From: QQWI01 sp964522015
Lineage (GTDB): Bacteria > Bacillota > Clostridia > Peptostreptococcales > Acidaminobacteraceae
NCBI GenBank assembly: GCA_964522015.1
Contig: CAZFST010000006.1
Coordinates: 76,096 to 140,095 of the forward strand
Direction: 5' to 3'
Length of the DNA: 64,000 nucleotides
The notes under the pieces: generated by a model
What the model saw: the letters and a program-made list of their open reading frames with translations, nothing else
Told to the model about the DNA's origin: nothing
The model's database searches: none
Translations under genes and position numbers: made by a program
In this document: piece by piece, positions 1 through 8,492 of the stretch
Position numbering within the stretch: the first letter of the stretch is position 1
Layout of the letters: each line of letters begins with the position of its first letter

Positions 1-915
1 AATTTAATCAGTTATGTTAACACATTGGACCTAACTGTACGGGGTGAGACGTTCTTAGTAACAGAAAATCAAACTGTGATTGGAAAGTTTGAAGTGCCTT
101 TAAGCACTGAGTTGGTTTCAGGTGTTCTTGAGCCACTTCCAGCTGAATATCTTCAAATCATAAAAGATAAACGGTTTGGTGAAGCGATTCCTATTAAAAT
201 AGGGGCAAACCAATCACTGGTGGTTTTTCATCCAATTCTGTCTGATTTTTCGACGGTATGGCATGTGGGTTTACGGATTGATGAGTCCCTTCTCAATCAA
301 TCTTATCGACTAAATGCCCGATTATCACAGGTCCTCAGCGTTCTTTTAATCATACTGACTTCCCTCTTATTGTTTTATCGCCATAGGCAAAGTGCAACAC
401 ATCAATACTTGGATGATTTAGCCAGACATGATCAACTGACAGGCCTTTTAAATCGCCATTCCTTTGAAGCTCTTAGTGAGCTACTGATGAAACGCTACCA
501 AGAGCAGGGGGATATTTTTTCAATTCTAATTGGAGATATTGACAATTTCAAGCGGCTGAATGACACCTTTGGTCATGGGGTAGGGGATGAGGTTTTAGTG
601 GCCTTGGCAGATGTTTTTTCACATCATATTCGTGAAACAGATTTTGCCTGCCGATGGGGTGGGGAAGAGTTTTTAATCGTGTTACCGAATTTGAATCAAG
701 AAGCTGCTAAAAAGGTGGCTCAAAGTCTTCTAAGAAGAATCGAGTTTCAGCAGCTTTCAACCCAAGTTGGGGTTATATCCATCACCATGAGTTTTGGCCT
801 AGCTACCGTTAGCGCAGAAGAAACCATGGTTTCCTTAATCAACAGGGCAGATAGTTATCTGTATCAAGCAAAAGCCAAAGGCCGCAACTGCGTGGTTGGC
901 CAAAATGATGATTGA
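1..915 (+). CDS. Membrane diguanylate cyclase with GGDEF domain (5' end outside window)
   Basis: The frame is open from base 1, so the N-terminus lies upstream; the TTG at 25 is not a convincing start. What is visible is the end of an extracellular sensor-like segment, one membrane helix coded around 320-380, and a complete GGDEF domain. Seen: the lead motif DQLTGLLNRHSF, the metal/substrate stretch DIDNFKRLNDTFGHGVGD, and the active site written GGEEF (coded near 660). RETD, five residues before GGEEF, fits the inhibitory RxxD I-site. Family knowledge: such proteins make cyclic di-GMP from two GTP in response to an external signal. The ligand is unknown. A terminator follows. Confidence 0.93.
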   Translation, partial: NLISYVNTLDLTVRGETFLVTENQTVIGKFEVPLSTELVSGVLEPLPAEYLQIIKDKRFGEAIPIKIGANQSLVVFHPILSDFSTVWHVGLRIDESLLNQSYRLNARLSQVLSVLLIILTSLLLFYRHRQSATHQYLDDLARHDQLTGLLNRHSFEALSELLMKRYQEQGDIFSILIGDIDNFKRLNDTFGHGVGDEVLVALADVFSHHIRETDFACRWGGEEFLIVLPNLNQEAAKKVAQSLLRRIEFQQLSTQVGVISITMSFGLATVSAEETMVSLINRADSYLYQAKAKGRNCVVGQNDD

Positions 916-954
916 GACCAGAGGAATAGACGTCGATTTATCTTAATAGAGACA

Positions 955-1003
955 CAAAAAAAGGCACTTCCTATGTTAATTTCTACAGGTAGTGTCTTTT
1001 TTA
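955..1003 (+). terminator. Bidirectional hairpin terminator
   Basis: An A-rich left arm (AAAAAGGCACTTCC) pairs with GGTAGTGTCTTTTT after a loop of about 16 bases. It sits between the convergent diguanylate cyclase gene and the small minus-strand gene, with A and T tracts on the two sides, so it can end transcription both ways. Confidence 0.7.
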
Positions 1004-1039
1004 TGTTAATAAGACGACACAGGGGGTGAGTCATCTAGA

Positions 1040-1255
1040 TTAATGCGACTTTAATTGAGTATCTTGAAAGGGATCTTTGATGAGCCATGTTTCCTTTTCT
1101 GATTTTCTGAGTTTTGATTCTATCAGTTCAAGAAACTCCTTTTGCATTTCGGTGAGTTCTTCAGCTTTTGAAAGTTCTTTAGCTTCAGAAAGATCTGTGG
1201 CTTTTGTGAGATCGTTGATATCACTGGATTCTTTGAGATTCGAATCTTCTTTCAT
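1040..1255 (-). CDS. Small acidic protein with hexapeptide-like repeats
   Basis: A 71-residue protein that I do not recognise. The start at 1255 is chosen because AAGGAGGTCT (1261-1270) lies at ideal distance; an upstream in-frame start at 1288 has no such site. The middle carries four degenerate six-residue units (NDLTKA, TDLSEA, KELSKA, EELTEM), strongly charged and probably helical. There is no membrane segment or signal peptide. The strong ribosome binding site and lone position suggest a real, separately expressed small gene. Confidence 0.6.
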   Translation of the reverse strand: MKEDSNLKESSDINDLTKATDLSEAKELSKAEELTEMQKEFLELIESKLRKSEKETWLIKDPFQDTQLKSH

Positions 1256-1340
1256 AACCAAGACCTCCTTTTTTATAAGAATACCCACAAAATTAAATTC
1301 AAATCAAGGAAAATAGAACCGATGAGGATGATTATCGTTG

Positions 1341-1373
1341 TTGACAAAACGCACCTTCTACAGTTAATATAAT
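1341..1373 (+). promoter_or_regulatory. Promoter of the suf operon
   Basis: TTGACA at 1341-1346 is followed by the AT-rich TAATATAAT at 1365-1373. Read as TAATAT (1365-1370) the spacer is 18 bp; read as TATAAT (1368-1373) it is 21 bp. It lies about 70 bp before the sufC start and directly abuts the IscR-like site. Confidence 0.7.
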
Positions 1374-1382
1374 GGTAGAGTT

Positions 1383-1407
1383 ATATCTGACTATTTTACT
1401 AGGGTAT
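1383..1407 (+). promoter_or_regulatory. IscR type-1 binding site
   Basis: The 25-bp site matches the E. coli IscR type-1 consensus (ATA-SYY-GACTR-www-YAGTC-RRS-TAT) at 22 of 25 positions by my hand count. The left half ATATCTGACT and the right ends GGG and TAT agree; the mismatches are at positions 4, 17 and 19. It begins ten bases after the -10 element, where a bound Fe-S form of IscR would block transcription, giving repression of suf when clusters are plentiful. No iscR gene lies in the window. Confidence 0.75.
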
Positions 1408-1438
1408 TAATGAACATACAGCATACTGAGGAGGCAAC

Positions 1439-2197
1439 ATGTCAAAATCAATTATGGTCGTAAGGGACCTTCAGTCCCATGTTGAAGGGAAACAAATTTT
1501 AAAGGGTGTGAATCTTACCATCAATCCAGGAGAGATTCACGTGATTATGGGACCCAATGGGGCAGGCAAGTCAACCCTTGCCAATGTTTTAATGGGTCAT
1601 CCAGCCCATCAGGTCACCGGTGGGGATGTGCAGTTTAACCAGAAGGATCTCCTTGAGATGTCAGTGGATGAAAGGGCAAGGGAAGGTCTATTTATGTCCT
1701 TTCAATACCCAGAAGAAGTGCCTGGAGTGACGGTGGTGAATTTTTTAAGAACGGCTAAAGCTCAGATTACAGGTGAAACACCTTCGTTTTTTGAAATCAA
1801 CTCGGATATTATGGAGAACTTAGGGGATCTGAACATGAGTGAAGCTTACTTAGAGCGTTATCTCAACCAAGGTTTTTCAGGTGGCGAAAAAAAGAAAAAT
1901 GAGATTCTTCAAATGGCGGTTTTACAACCAAAATTGGCTATTCTCGATGAAACGGATTCGGGCCTCGACGTAGATGCCATTAAGGATGTTTACGAGAAGA
2001 TTCAAAAGCTCTCGACCCCTGACAATGCCATCGTGGTGATTACCCATTACAATAAGATCTTGCAGTATATTAAACCTGATGTCATTCATGTTCTAGTGGA
2101 TGGGAAAATCGTGAAGAGTGGTGACTTATCACTGGCAAATGCCATTGAAGCCCAAGGCTATGATGACTATAAAGAGGGTAATGTTTATGGCGACTAA
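1439..2197 (+). CDS. sufC: SufC, ATPase of the Fe-S scaffold complex
   Basis: A 252-residue soluble ABC ATPase that drives the SufBCD scaffold in Fe-S cluster assembly. Walker A GPNGAGKST is at residues 39-47, the signature reads FSGGEKKKNE (SufC-specific rather than LSGGQ), and Walker B is LAILDETDSGLD. Length is normal for the family. GAGGAGG before the ATG supports the start. It is first of five genes sufC-B-D-S-U, the usual Bacillota order, and overlaps sufB by 11 bases. Confidence 0.97.
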   Translation: MSKSIMVVRDLQSHVEGKQILKGVNLTINPGEIHVIMGPNGAGKSTLANVLMGHPAHQVTGGDVQFNQKDLLEMSVDERAREGLFMSFQYPEEVPGVTVVNFLRTAKAQITGETPSFFEINSDIMENLGDLNMSEAYLERYLNQGFSGGEKKKNEILQMAVLQPKLAILDETDSGLDVDAIKDVYEKIQKLSTPDNAIVVITHYNKILQYIKPDVIHVLVDGKIVKSGDLSLANAIEAQGYDDYKEGNVYGD

Positions 2198-3590
2198 AAC
2201 CTATATTTCTGATATTGATCGGGGTTTATATGATATTGTGAACACTGAGAACCACCGTTTTGTGGCGGATAAAGGGCTCACAGATGAGATTATCAGAAGC
2301 ATTTCGGCAGAAAAGAATGAACCGGAGTGGATGCTCAAGTTTAGGCTTAAATCCCTTGAGATTTATAAGTCTAAGCCTGTTCCAACTTGGGGGGCTGATT
2401 TATCGGATTTAGATGTAGAGAATATTGTCCATTATGTCAGACCCAATACTGAAATGGCAAGGTCTTGGGATGATGTGCCTGATGACATCAAACAGACATT
2501 TGAACGCCTAGGGATACCCCAAGCTGAGCGAGAATCCCTAGCGGGGGTTGGGGCCCAGTATGACTCGGAAGTAGTTTATCATTCCATGCAGGAGAGTCTA
2601 AAGGCCCAGGGGGTAATTTACACGGATATGGATTCTGCCGTGAAAGACCACGAAGCCATTGTGAAGCAGTATTTTATGAGCTTAATTACCAACCGGGATC
2701 ATAAGTTTTCGGCCCTTCACGGGGCGGTTTGGTCCGGTGGGTCTTTTGTGTATGTGCCAAAAGGGGTCAAGATTGAGAAGCCCCTCCAGTCGTATTTCAG
2801 ACTCAATGCTAAAGGTGCTGGGCAATTTGAGCATACGCTGATTGTGGTGGAAGAAGGTGCTGAACTCCACTTTATTGAAGGTTGCTCTGCACCTAAGTAT
2901 GGTGTTCAGAATCTGCATGCGGGGGCCGTTGAGCTATTTGTTAAAAAAGGGGCTAAACTGAGGTACTCCACCATTGAGAACTGGTCTAGAAACATGTATA
3001 ACCTTAACACTAAACGGTGCGCCGTGGATGCCCATGGGCGCATTGAGTGGGTTTCAGGCTCTTTTGGTTCTAGGGTGTCCATGCTTTACCCAATGAGTAT
3101 TCTAAGGGGAGAGTATGCCTCAAGCGAATTTACAGGCATCACCTTTGCTGCTCAGGGTCAGTACCTGGATACGGGTACAAAAGTGGTCCATGCAGCCCCT
3201 TATACCACTTCAATTGTCAATTCAAAGTCCATTTCAAAAAGCGGCGGTCATGCATTTTACAGGGGTCTTTTAAAGGTCACCCCAGGTGCCCATCACGTTA
3301 AATCTACTGTGAATTGCGAGTCCTTGATGTTAGATTCTGAGTCTAGGTCTGATACCTTGCCGATTATAGAAGTGATGAATGACAAGGTGGATATTGGCCA
3401 CGAGGCAAAAATTGGTCGCATCAGTGATGACACGATCTTTTACCTCATGAGCCGGGGTATACCAGAAGGTGAAGCCAAGGCCATGATTGTCCGTGGTTTT
3501 GTAGAACCCATCACAAAAGAGTTGCCCCTCGAGTACGCCGTAGAGCTCAACAACCTAATCGGCCTAGAACTTGAAGGCACCATTGGCTAA
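2187..3590 (+). CDS. sufB: SufB, Fe-S scaffold subunit
   Basis: The 467-residue SufB protein forms the scaffold with SufC and SufD on which new clusters are built. The conserved core is clear: the beta-helix region with GSFVYVPKGVKI, then EGCSAPKY and the C-terminal FYLMSRG and GFVEPITKELP. The start at 2187 (MATKTYISDID) is preferred because GAGGG lies eight bases upstream; an ATG two codons earlier is too close to that site and a longer frame begins inside sufC. It overlaps the end of sufC by 11 bases, suggesting translational coupling. Confidence 0.96.
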   Translation: MATKTYISDIDRGLYDIVNTENHRFVADKGLTDEIIRSISAEKNEPEWMLKFRLKSLEIYKSKPVPTWGADLSDLDVENIVHYVRPNTEMARSWDDVPDDIKQTFERLGIPQAERESLAGVGAQYDSEVVYHSMQESLKAQGVIYTDMDSAVKDHEAIVKQYFMSLITNRDHKFSALHGAVWSGGSFVYVPKGVKIEKPLQSYFRLNAKGAGQFEHTLIVVEEGAELHFIEGCSAPKYGVQNLHAGAVELFVKKGAKLRYSTIENWSRNMYNLNTKRCAVDAHGRIEWVSGSFGSRVSMLYPMSILRGEYASSEFTGITFAAQGQYLDTGTKVVHAAPYTTSIVNSKSISKSGGHAFYRGLLKVTPGAHHVKSTVNCESLMLDSESRSDTLPIIEVMNDKVDIGHEAKIGRISDDTIFYLMSRGIPEGEAKAMIVRGFVEPITKELPLEYAVELNNLIGLELEGTIG

Positions 3591-3616
3591 CTGACCACAA
3601 AGATTAGGAGAATCCC

Positions 3617-4975
3617 ATGATAAATCAAGTACATGCCCTGCCAAGAAACATTGAGGGCTTAAAACAATATACATTAGAGCAACCGCAACCTGTATGGAAA
3701 CGGGTGACATTACCCGAAAATTTATTTGAAAGACCAGTTGAGTCATCGGTTCAAGTGGTTGTAGATGAAGGTAAAGATCATGATTTAAGTGAGTCTGGTG
3801 AATTAACAGGCTACTATGTTTTGACCCCTGAAGATTTGGAAAACCACAGGAACTTACCCATTAACCAAGAAACCCTTCAGCAGCTGTGGTTTCTAAATGA
3901 CAATGGTCAAAAGGGCATGGGAAATGAGTTTACAAGCTTTGCAATTAGCGAGTTTAACGTAGGTGGCCTAGCCTATGCTAAGGCAAGGGAAACCAAGCGC
4001 ATCAAGATTGGACACCTATTAGATGGTGGCGCCACGGTGGCCCATTACTTGGTGTATGCCGAGGCTGGTGCCAATCTAGAGGTGGTCTTGGATTTTTATG
4101 AGGAAGATGAAGAAATCAGGCAAGAAGGAGCAAGTGAAAAAGGAGAAGAGGGGGACAGAGTAGGAGGAGAAGGAAAAGGTGAAAGCGAAATAGATAAAGG
4201 ACAAGGACAAGAGAAGGACAGCGTAGACCTTGCAAATGCCAGTGTGTCAACGCTTTACACGCAGATTTCTGTGTTGGCAAAGGCAGGGGCAACCGTCAAA
4301 GTCACCAATTTGCAAAGACTTGGTGAGACCAGCAGGAGTTTCCAAAGTATCACCACACTTGCGGAAGAAGGCGCAAGTGTGACGGTTGGCGATTTACAGT
4401 TAGGGGGCGCCCTCAAAGCGTCAAGTGTTCACCAGCGGTTGAATGGGCGCCATGCGGATGTAAAAACATACGGACTTTATTATGGTGCACCAGATTCTCA
4501 AACCGATATCTCTTACACCCTGAATCATGGGGCAAAAAAGACAACAGGACACATTTTAGCCAAAGGTGCACTGGACCATAACTCTAAAAAGGTGTTCCGT
4601 GGGAATTTGATGTTTGACCAGGGGGCCAGCGCCTCCGTTGGCAAACAGGAAGAATTCGTGATGCTCCTTAGTGAGAAACTGCAGTCAGACTCTATACCAG
4701 GGCTCTTTTGTAAAGAAGATGACGTTATCGGCGAGCACGCCGCCAGCGTGGGCCAGGTGGATGGCGGCAAGCTCTTTTACCTCATGAGCCGTGGCTTCAG
4801 TGAGGCGGCAGCCCGCAAGCTCCTGATCCGGGCAGCCTATGAGGCTGTGCTCATTAAGCTAGAGGAACCCGAGGTAGCAGCCGCCGTCAGCCAACTGCTG
4901 GATCGGCGCTTGGACCCTGAATCCCAAGTCGTGGACTTATACCCTAAAACCAACGAAGGGCAGCTTGGCGCATGA
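3617..4975 (+). CDS. sufD: SufD, Fe-S scaffold subunit with a low-complexity insert
   Basis: A 452-residue SufD homologue, partner of SufB. The family C-terminal region is intact, with FRGNLMFDQGA, IGEHAASVGQ and FYLMSRGFSEAAARKLL. AGGAG before the ATG supports the start, and its stop overlaps the sufS start (ATGA). Odd: residues 163-202 are a charged, Gly/Glu/Lys/Gln-rich stretch ending near KGQGQEKD. It interrupts a beta-helix strand pair where relatives are continuous, so it is probably a surface loop. Its DNA contains GGACAAGGACAA, the unit expanded in two genes of the purine cluster. Confidence 0.93.
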   Translation: MINQVHALPRNIEGLKQYTLEQPQPVWKRVTLPENLFERPVESSVQVVVDEGKDHDLSESGELTGYYVLTPEDLENHRNLPINQETLQQLWFLNDNGQKGMGNEFTSFAISEFNVGGLAYAKARETKRIKIGHLLDGGATVAHYLVYAEAGANLEVVLDFYEEDEEIRQEGASEKGEEGDRVGGEGKGESEIDKGQGQEKDSVDLANASVSTLYTQISVLAKAGATVKVTNLQRLGETSRSFQSITTLAEEGASVTVGDLQLGGALKASSVHQRLNGRHADVKTYGLYYGAPDSQTDISYTLNHGAKKTTGHILAKGALDHNSKKVFRGNLMFDQGASASVGKQEEFVMLLSEKLQSDSIPGLFCKEDDVIGEHAASVGQVDGGKLFYLMSRGFSEAAARKLLIRAAYEAVLIKLEEPEVAAAVSQLLDRRLDPESQVVDLYPKTNEGQLGA

Positions 4976-6366
4976 GAGCCCAGTTTGCAAGCCTAAATCC
5001 CGCACCGGGGACACGCCCATCTTCATCATCAGCCCCCATTGGCACTGTATCATCTGCTTCAGGTCCTGCATTTGCACCTGATGGTGCCTTGGCCTCTACC
5101 TCTGCACCCGGTCTTTTCTATTCGGTTGCACCAACACCATCAGCCGCTTCTCCCCTCGAATCCCCTCTTTTGACACCACCCCTTATCTACCTAGACAGCG
5201 CTGCCACCACCCTAAAACCTCAGACAGTGATTGACCGGGTGGCTTATTACTTGGGTTACGAAAATGGGAGCCCCAACAGGGGAGCCCACCGTTTAAGCGT
5301 GGTGTCAACACAGCTTTACAATCGTTCAAAAGACAGGGTTAAAAGCTTTTTAAAGGCGCCAGAAGATTGGCATGTGGTCTATACTAAAAACGCCACAGAG
5401 AGCCTTAATTTAATCGCACAGAGTCTCCCGGCGGCAGCGTTAGAAGCTGGTGACGAGATAGCCATCACCATCACCGCCCACCACAGCAACATTCTCCCTT
5501 GGCAGCGACTTTGCCGGGAGCGGGGGGCAAAGCTAGTGTATCTTTATGTAGATAGCAATGGCCAGATTCTCCCAGATGAACTGTCTAAAATCAACCCACG
5601 CACAAGACTTGTCAGCTTCCCCTATGTGGTCAATGCCACAGGAGTGGTCCACCCTGCAAAGTCTTTAATTGATAAAGCAAAGTCAGTAGGCGCTATCAGT
5701 GTGGTTGACGGTGCCCAGGCAGTGGGTCATTTAGAGGTGAATCTGACAGACCTTGACCCGGACTTATTTGTGTTTTCAGCCCATAAAGTCTATGCCCCAG
5801 CAGGTCTTGGGGTCTTAATCGGTAAACCAGCGGTTTTAGAAACCTTTGAGCCCTTTTTACTGGGTGGGGACATGATTGAGTATGTCACAGAACAAACCGC
5901 AACCTTTGCCCCACTCCCACAAAGATTAGAGGCGGGGACTCAAAACGTGGTGGGGGCCGTAGGTTTAATGGCTGCTCTTGATTGGCTTGAAACCATTGGT
6001 TTGGATAAGATTATGGCCCACGAAAACCATCTCACCAAACAGCTTTACAAAGCCCTTAAGGAGAGATCGGATATCACCCTATGTAGTCATTTAGATGACT
6101 TAGAATTAGGGGCAGCATCTGAACATGGGGCCATCATTAGCTTTAGTGTCAGGGGCGTCCACCCCCACGATGTGGCCAGTATATTGGATTCACAGGGTGT
6201 GGCCATCAGAGCAGGGCACCACTGCTGCCAGCCCCTGATGCACTATCAGAAAACCCCATCAACATGCCGTGCCAGCTTTGGCATTTACAATGACGAGGGC
6301 GATATAGCAGCACTCTTATCTGCCCTGGATGCTGTAAAGGAGGTATTTGGAAATCATGTTAGCTAA
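4972..6366 (+). CDS. sufS: SufS, cysteine desulfurase with an unusual N-terminal extension
   Basis: PLP enzyme that releases sulfur from cysteine and hands it to SufU. PLP lysine K272 is in FSAHKVYAPAG and the persulfide cysteine C418 is in RAGHHCCQP. The family usually begins near the YLDSAATT motif, here at residue 73. The first ~70 residues are instead a Ser/Ala/Pro-rich low-complexity tail of unknown purpose. An alternative start close to YLDSAATT without the tail is possible, but the ATG overlapping the sufD stop is the natural coupled start. Confidence 0.94.
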   Translation: MRAQFASLNPAPGTRPSSSSAPIGTVSSASGPAFAPDGALASTSAPGLFYSVAPTPSAASPLESPLLTPPLIYLDSAATTLKPQTVIDRVAYYLGYENGSPNRGAHRLSVVSTQLYNRSKDRVKSFLKAPEDWHVVYTKNATESLNLIAQSLPAAALEAGDEIAITITAHHSNILPWQRLCRERGAKLVYLYVDSNGQILPDELSKINPRTRLVSFPYVVNATGVVHPAKSLIDKAKSVGAISVVDGAQAVGHLEVNLTDLDPDLFVFSAHKVYAPAGLGVLIGKPAVLETFEPFLLGGDMIEYVTEQTATFAPLPQRLEAGTQNVVGAVGLMAALDWLETIGLDKIMAHENHLTKQLYKALKERSDITLCSHLDDLELGAASEHGAIISFSVRGVHPHDVASILDSQGVAIRAGHHCCQPLMHYQKTPSTCRASFGIYNDEGDIAALLSALDAVKEVFGNHVS

Positions 6367-6802
6367 TCTGTATTCAGATTTGATTTTAAGTCACAACCAG
6401 AAAAGTCCACATAAGGGACAACTCGAAGAAGCAGGCTATGTGGAACGGGGCCACAACCCAAATTGTGGCGACGACTTAACCCTCATGGTTACCTTGAACG
6501 ACGATGTTATTGCCGAAGCGAAATTTATGGGAACAGGTTGTGCCATCAGCACCGCCAGTATGTCCATCATGATTGGTCTTGTGAAGGGAAAGTCCCTAGA
6601 AGATGCAAAATCCCTGGCAGGCCTTTATCTTGGGATGATCAAGGGGGATTGTCTCTCAAAGGAATCCAAGCGTTTATTGCAGGATGCCTTGGCATTTGAA
6701 GGGATTCGGGATATGCCCGCTCGGGTAAAATGTGCAACTCTTGGCTGGCACTGCTTGCATGTTGTGGTGTCTCAAGCGGAAGCAGTCCTAGAAACCACGT
6801 GA
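6356..6802 (+). CDS. sufU: SufU, zinc sulfur acceptor for SufS
   Basis: A 148-residue SufU that accepts persulfide sulfur from SufS by zinc-ligand exchange. The Zn ligands of the family are present: C37 and D39 in NPNCGDD, C62 in GTGCAIS and C126 in RVKCATLGWH. The ATG at 6356 overlaps sufS by 11 bases, with AAAGGAGG 12 bases upstream; a TTG at 6347 is in frame but too near that site. It is the last gene of the suf operon. Confidence 0.94.
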   Translation: MLANLYSDLILSHNQKSPHKGQLEEAGYVERGHNPNCGDDLTLMVTLNDDVIAEAKFMGTGCAISTASMSIMIGLVKGKSLEDAKSLAGLYLGMIKGDCLSKESKRLLQDALAFEGIRDMPARVKCATLGWHCLHVVVSQAEAVLETT

Positions 6803-6883
6803 TGTGAGAAATGTCTGACAACTTCCCTAGAATGATTGTAGGTGGTATGTTATACTGTTGAAAAGCATATAAGGGGGCTTGTG

Positions 6884-7312
6884 ATGGAAACGTGTCAACA
6901 GTTTCGGATTGCGGTGAGGGGTTTTGTAACTAACCCAGAGGGCAAAGTATTGATGCTAAAGCGGAGTAAGCCTGCCAGGGGAGAAATGGGATTTTGGGAA
7001 CTGCCCGGTGGTGGACTGGATCATGGAGAAGCCCCACAAGAGGCTTTAGCCCGAGAGATCTTTGAAGAAACAGGCCTTAGCGCTGCGATTAAAGAACCCC
7101 TATTGGTATGGCACTATTTACGGAGCCCGGACCTTCAAATTATCGGCATGACTTTTAACTGCCAGTATACTTCCGGTGAGGTTTGTTTGTCTCACGAACA
7201 CGATGATTATATTTGGGTGAAACCAGAGGGGATTTCAGAGCTAAAGGTCTTTCCAGAGCTTCAAGATGAAATTCAGACCCTCTTGCTTGAAAAACGGCTA
7301 GGCAGCTTATGA
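6884..7312 (+). CDS. Nudix hydrolase
   Basis: A 142-residue Nudix protein with the full box from GGGLDHGE through REIFEETGL, fitting GX5EX7REUXEEXGU. Such enzymes hydrolyse nucleoside diphosphates linked to other groups; the substrate cannot be told. AAGGGGG upstream supports the ATG at 6884 over an earlier frame opening. An extended -10 (TGTTATACT, 6848-6856) gives it its own promoter just after sufU. Its stop overlaps the phosphoesterase start (ATGA), so the two are co-translated. Confidence 0.9.
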   Translation: METCQQFRIAVRGFVTNPEGKVLMLKRSKPARGEMGFWELPGGGLDHGEAPQEALAREIFEETGLSAAIKEPLLVWHYLRSPDLQIIGMTFNCQYTSGEVCLSHEHDDYIWVKPEGISELKVFPELQDEIQTLLLEKRLGSL

Positions 7313-8136
7313 TCTGGGAACTGTTCAGTAGCACTTTAACCGTTCTGTTCTTTATCGGCCTTGCCATCATGGCCTATGCCCATTACATTGAACCCCATAC
7401 CTTAGACGTAACCCATCACCATTTAAAGCACGGACAAACCACCAGATCAAACCTGCGCATTATCCAGATTTCAGACATTCATTTAGGGGATCATATCTCA
7501 CTGAAGCACTTTGATTTTTTGATTGACCACGTGAATGCCCTGGATCCAGATGTGGTTTTACTCACTGGGGATCTTTTAGATGCTGCAGAGCGGTATAAGT
7601 TTTCAGATCAAATTGGAGCTTCTTTGGCCCGTGTTAAAGCCACCTATGGCAAATATGCCATCTATGGCAATCACGAATACAGCGGTGGCGGGGTGGCACA
7701 GCTGGCACAAAGTGCTGTTGAAGGAAATTTTGAATTACTGGTTAATCAGATTATCACAGTAAAGCATCCAACCCTTAAGATCTCTATTGGCGGGGCAGAC
7801 TGCGCCATTTATGGTGAGCGGCGACCGGAGTTTTGTGCTGATTTTAACGAGAACCACTTTAACCTTTTAATGCTCCATCAAGCAGATGCTGTTCATCATT
7901 ATCATGAGCACCCCATTGACGTGGTCCTATCAGGGCACACCCACGCAGGACAGATTGCCTTTCCTTTTTTAGGTGCTTTGATTTTACCTGAAATGGGCAG
8001 GAAGTTTGTTAAGGGCTGGTACGATTTAAAGACCAAGCGGGGCACTCAGCTTTATGTGAATAGAGGATTTGGCATGACCATGCTGCCTTTTAGACTACTG
8101 AGTAAACCTGAGATTAGCGTTTTTGATATTTCATGA
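7309..8136 (+). CDS. Membrane-anchored calcineurin-like metallophosphoesterase
   Basis: 275 residues. One N-terminal membrane helix (about residues 5-25) anchors an outside-facing or peripheral domain with all metal motifs: SDIHLGD, LTGDLLDA, YGNHEY and SGHTHAGQ. This is the YkuE/YaeI-like group, some members of which act on UDP-diacylglucosamine or other phosphoesters. It overlaps the Nudix gene by four bases. The downstream region holds element E1 and the tandem palindromes. Confidence 0.9.
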   Translation: MIWELFSSTLTVLFFIGLAIMAYAHYIEPHTLDVTHHHLKHGQTTRSNLRIIQISDIHLGDHISLKHFDFLIDHVNALDPDVVLLTGDLLDAAERYKFSDQIGASLARVKATYGKYAIYGNHEYSGGGVAQLAQSAVEGNFELLVNQIITVKHPTLKISIGGADCAIYGERRPEFCADFNENHFNLLMLHQADAVHHYHEHPIDVVLSGHTHAGQIAFPFLGALILPEMGRKFVKGWYDLKTKRGTQLYVNRGFGMTMLPFRLLSKPEISVFDIS

Positions 8137-8151
8137 ATGAAACCCTAAAAA

Positions 8152-8237
8152 AAATCGGGGCATAATCCTAATTCGATGCCTAACCGCGCCTGTTGCGCGG
8201 TTTTTTACGGTCTCGAATCAGGATTATGCCCCGATTT
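8152..8237. repeat. Structured element E1: long outer stem enclosing a conserved hairpin
   Basis: Outer arms 8152-8176 and 8213-8237 pair over 25 bp with one mismatch. Inside them AACCGCGC (8182-8189) and GCGCGGTT (8195-8202) pair around the loop CTGTT, followed by TTTT and ACGGTCTC. Read on the plus strand the inner hairpin with its T-run would also terminate the phosphoesterase transcript. The inner loop, the T-rich joiner and ACGGTCTC recur at 27031-27110, while the paired arms there have different but still complementary sequences. Confidence 0.85.
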
Positions 8238-8266
8238 GTAAAGGGCTGATGGATGGAAAGATCATA

Positions 8267-8480
8267 AGGGATGGATTTACTGACGTAAATCAGGGTAAGG
8301 ATTAAGGGATAAAAGATTAAAAGATTAAAAGGGATGGATTTACTGACGTAAATCGGGTAAGGAATAAGGGATCAAAGGATTAAAGGGATGGATTTACTAA
8401 CGTAAATCGAAGGTAAGGAATAAGGGATCAAAGGATTGAAGGGATGGATTTACTAACGTAAATCAGGGTAGGGAACAAAG
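8267..8480. repeat. Four tandem ~57-bp repeats, each with a small palindrome
   Basis: Copies start at about 8267, 8330, 8384 and 8440 (periods 63, 54 and 56). Each begins AGGGATGGATTTACT and contains GATTTAC-TRAC-GTAAATC, a 7-bp inverted repeat with a four-base loop, then a GGTAAGGAATAAGGGAT-like tail. The array fills the space between two convergent genes. No open frame is maintained through it. It may be a short-repeat array, a protein-binding array or replicated terminator DNA. Confidence 0.85.
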
Positions 8481-8492
8481 GATGCAAAAAGA

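Noticed and set aside
1077..1316. Plus-strand frame opposite the small acidic gene
   Set aside because: It mirrors the repeats of the minus-strand gene, which has the strong ribosome binding site.
8267..8480. Repeats considered as a CRISPR array
   Set aside because: The units include what would be the spacers, so spacers are not unique, and no cas genes are near.
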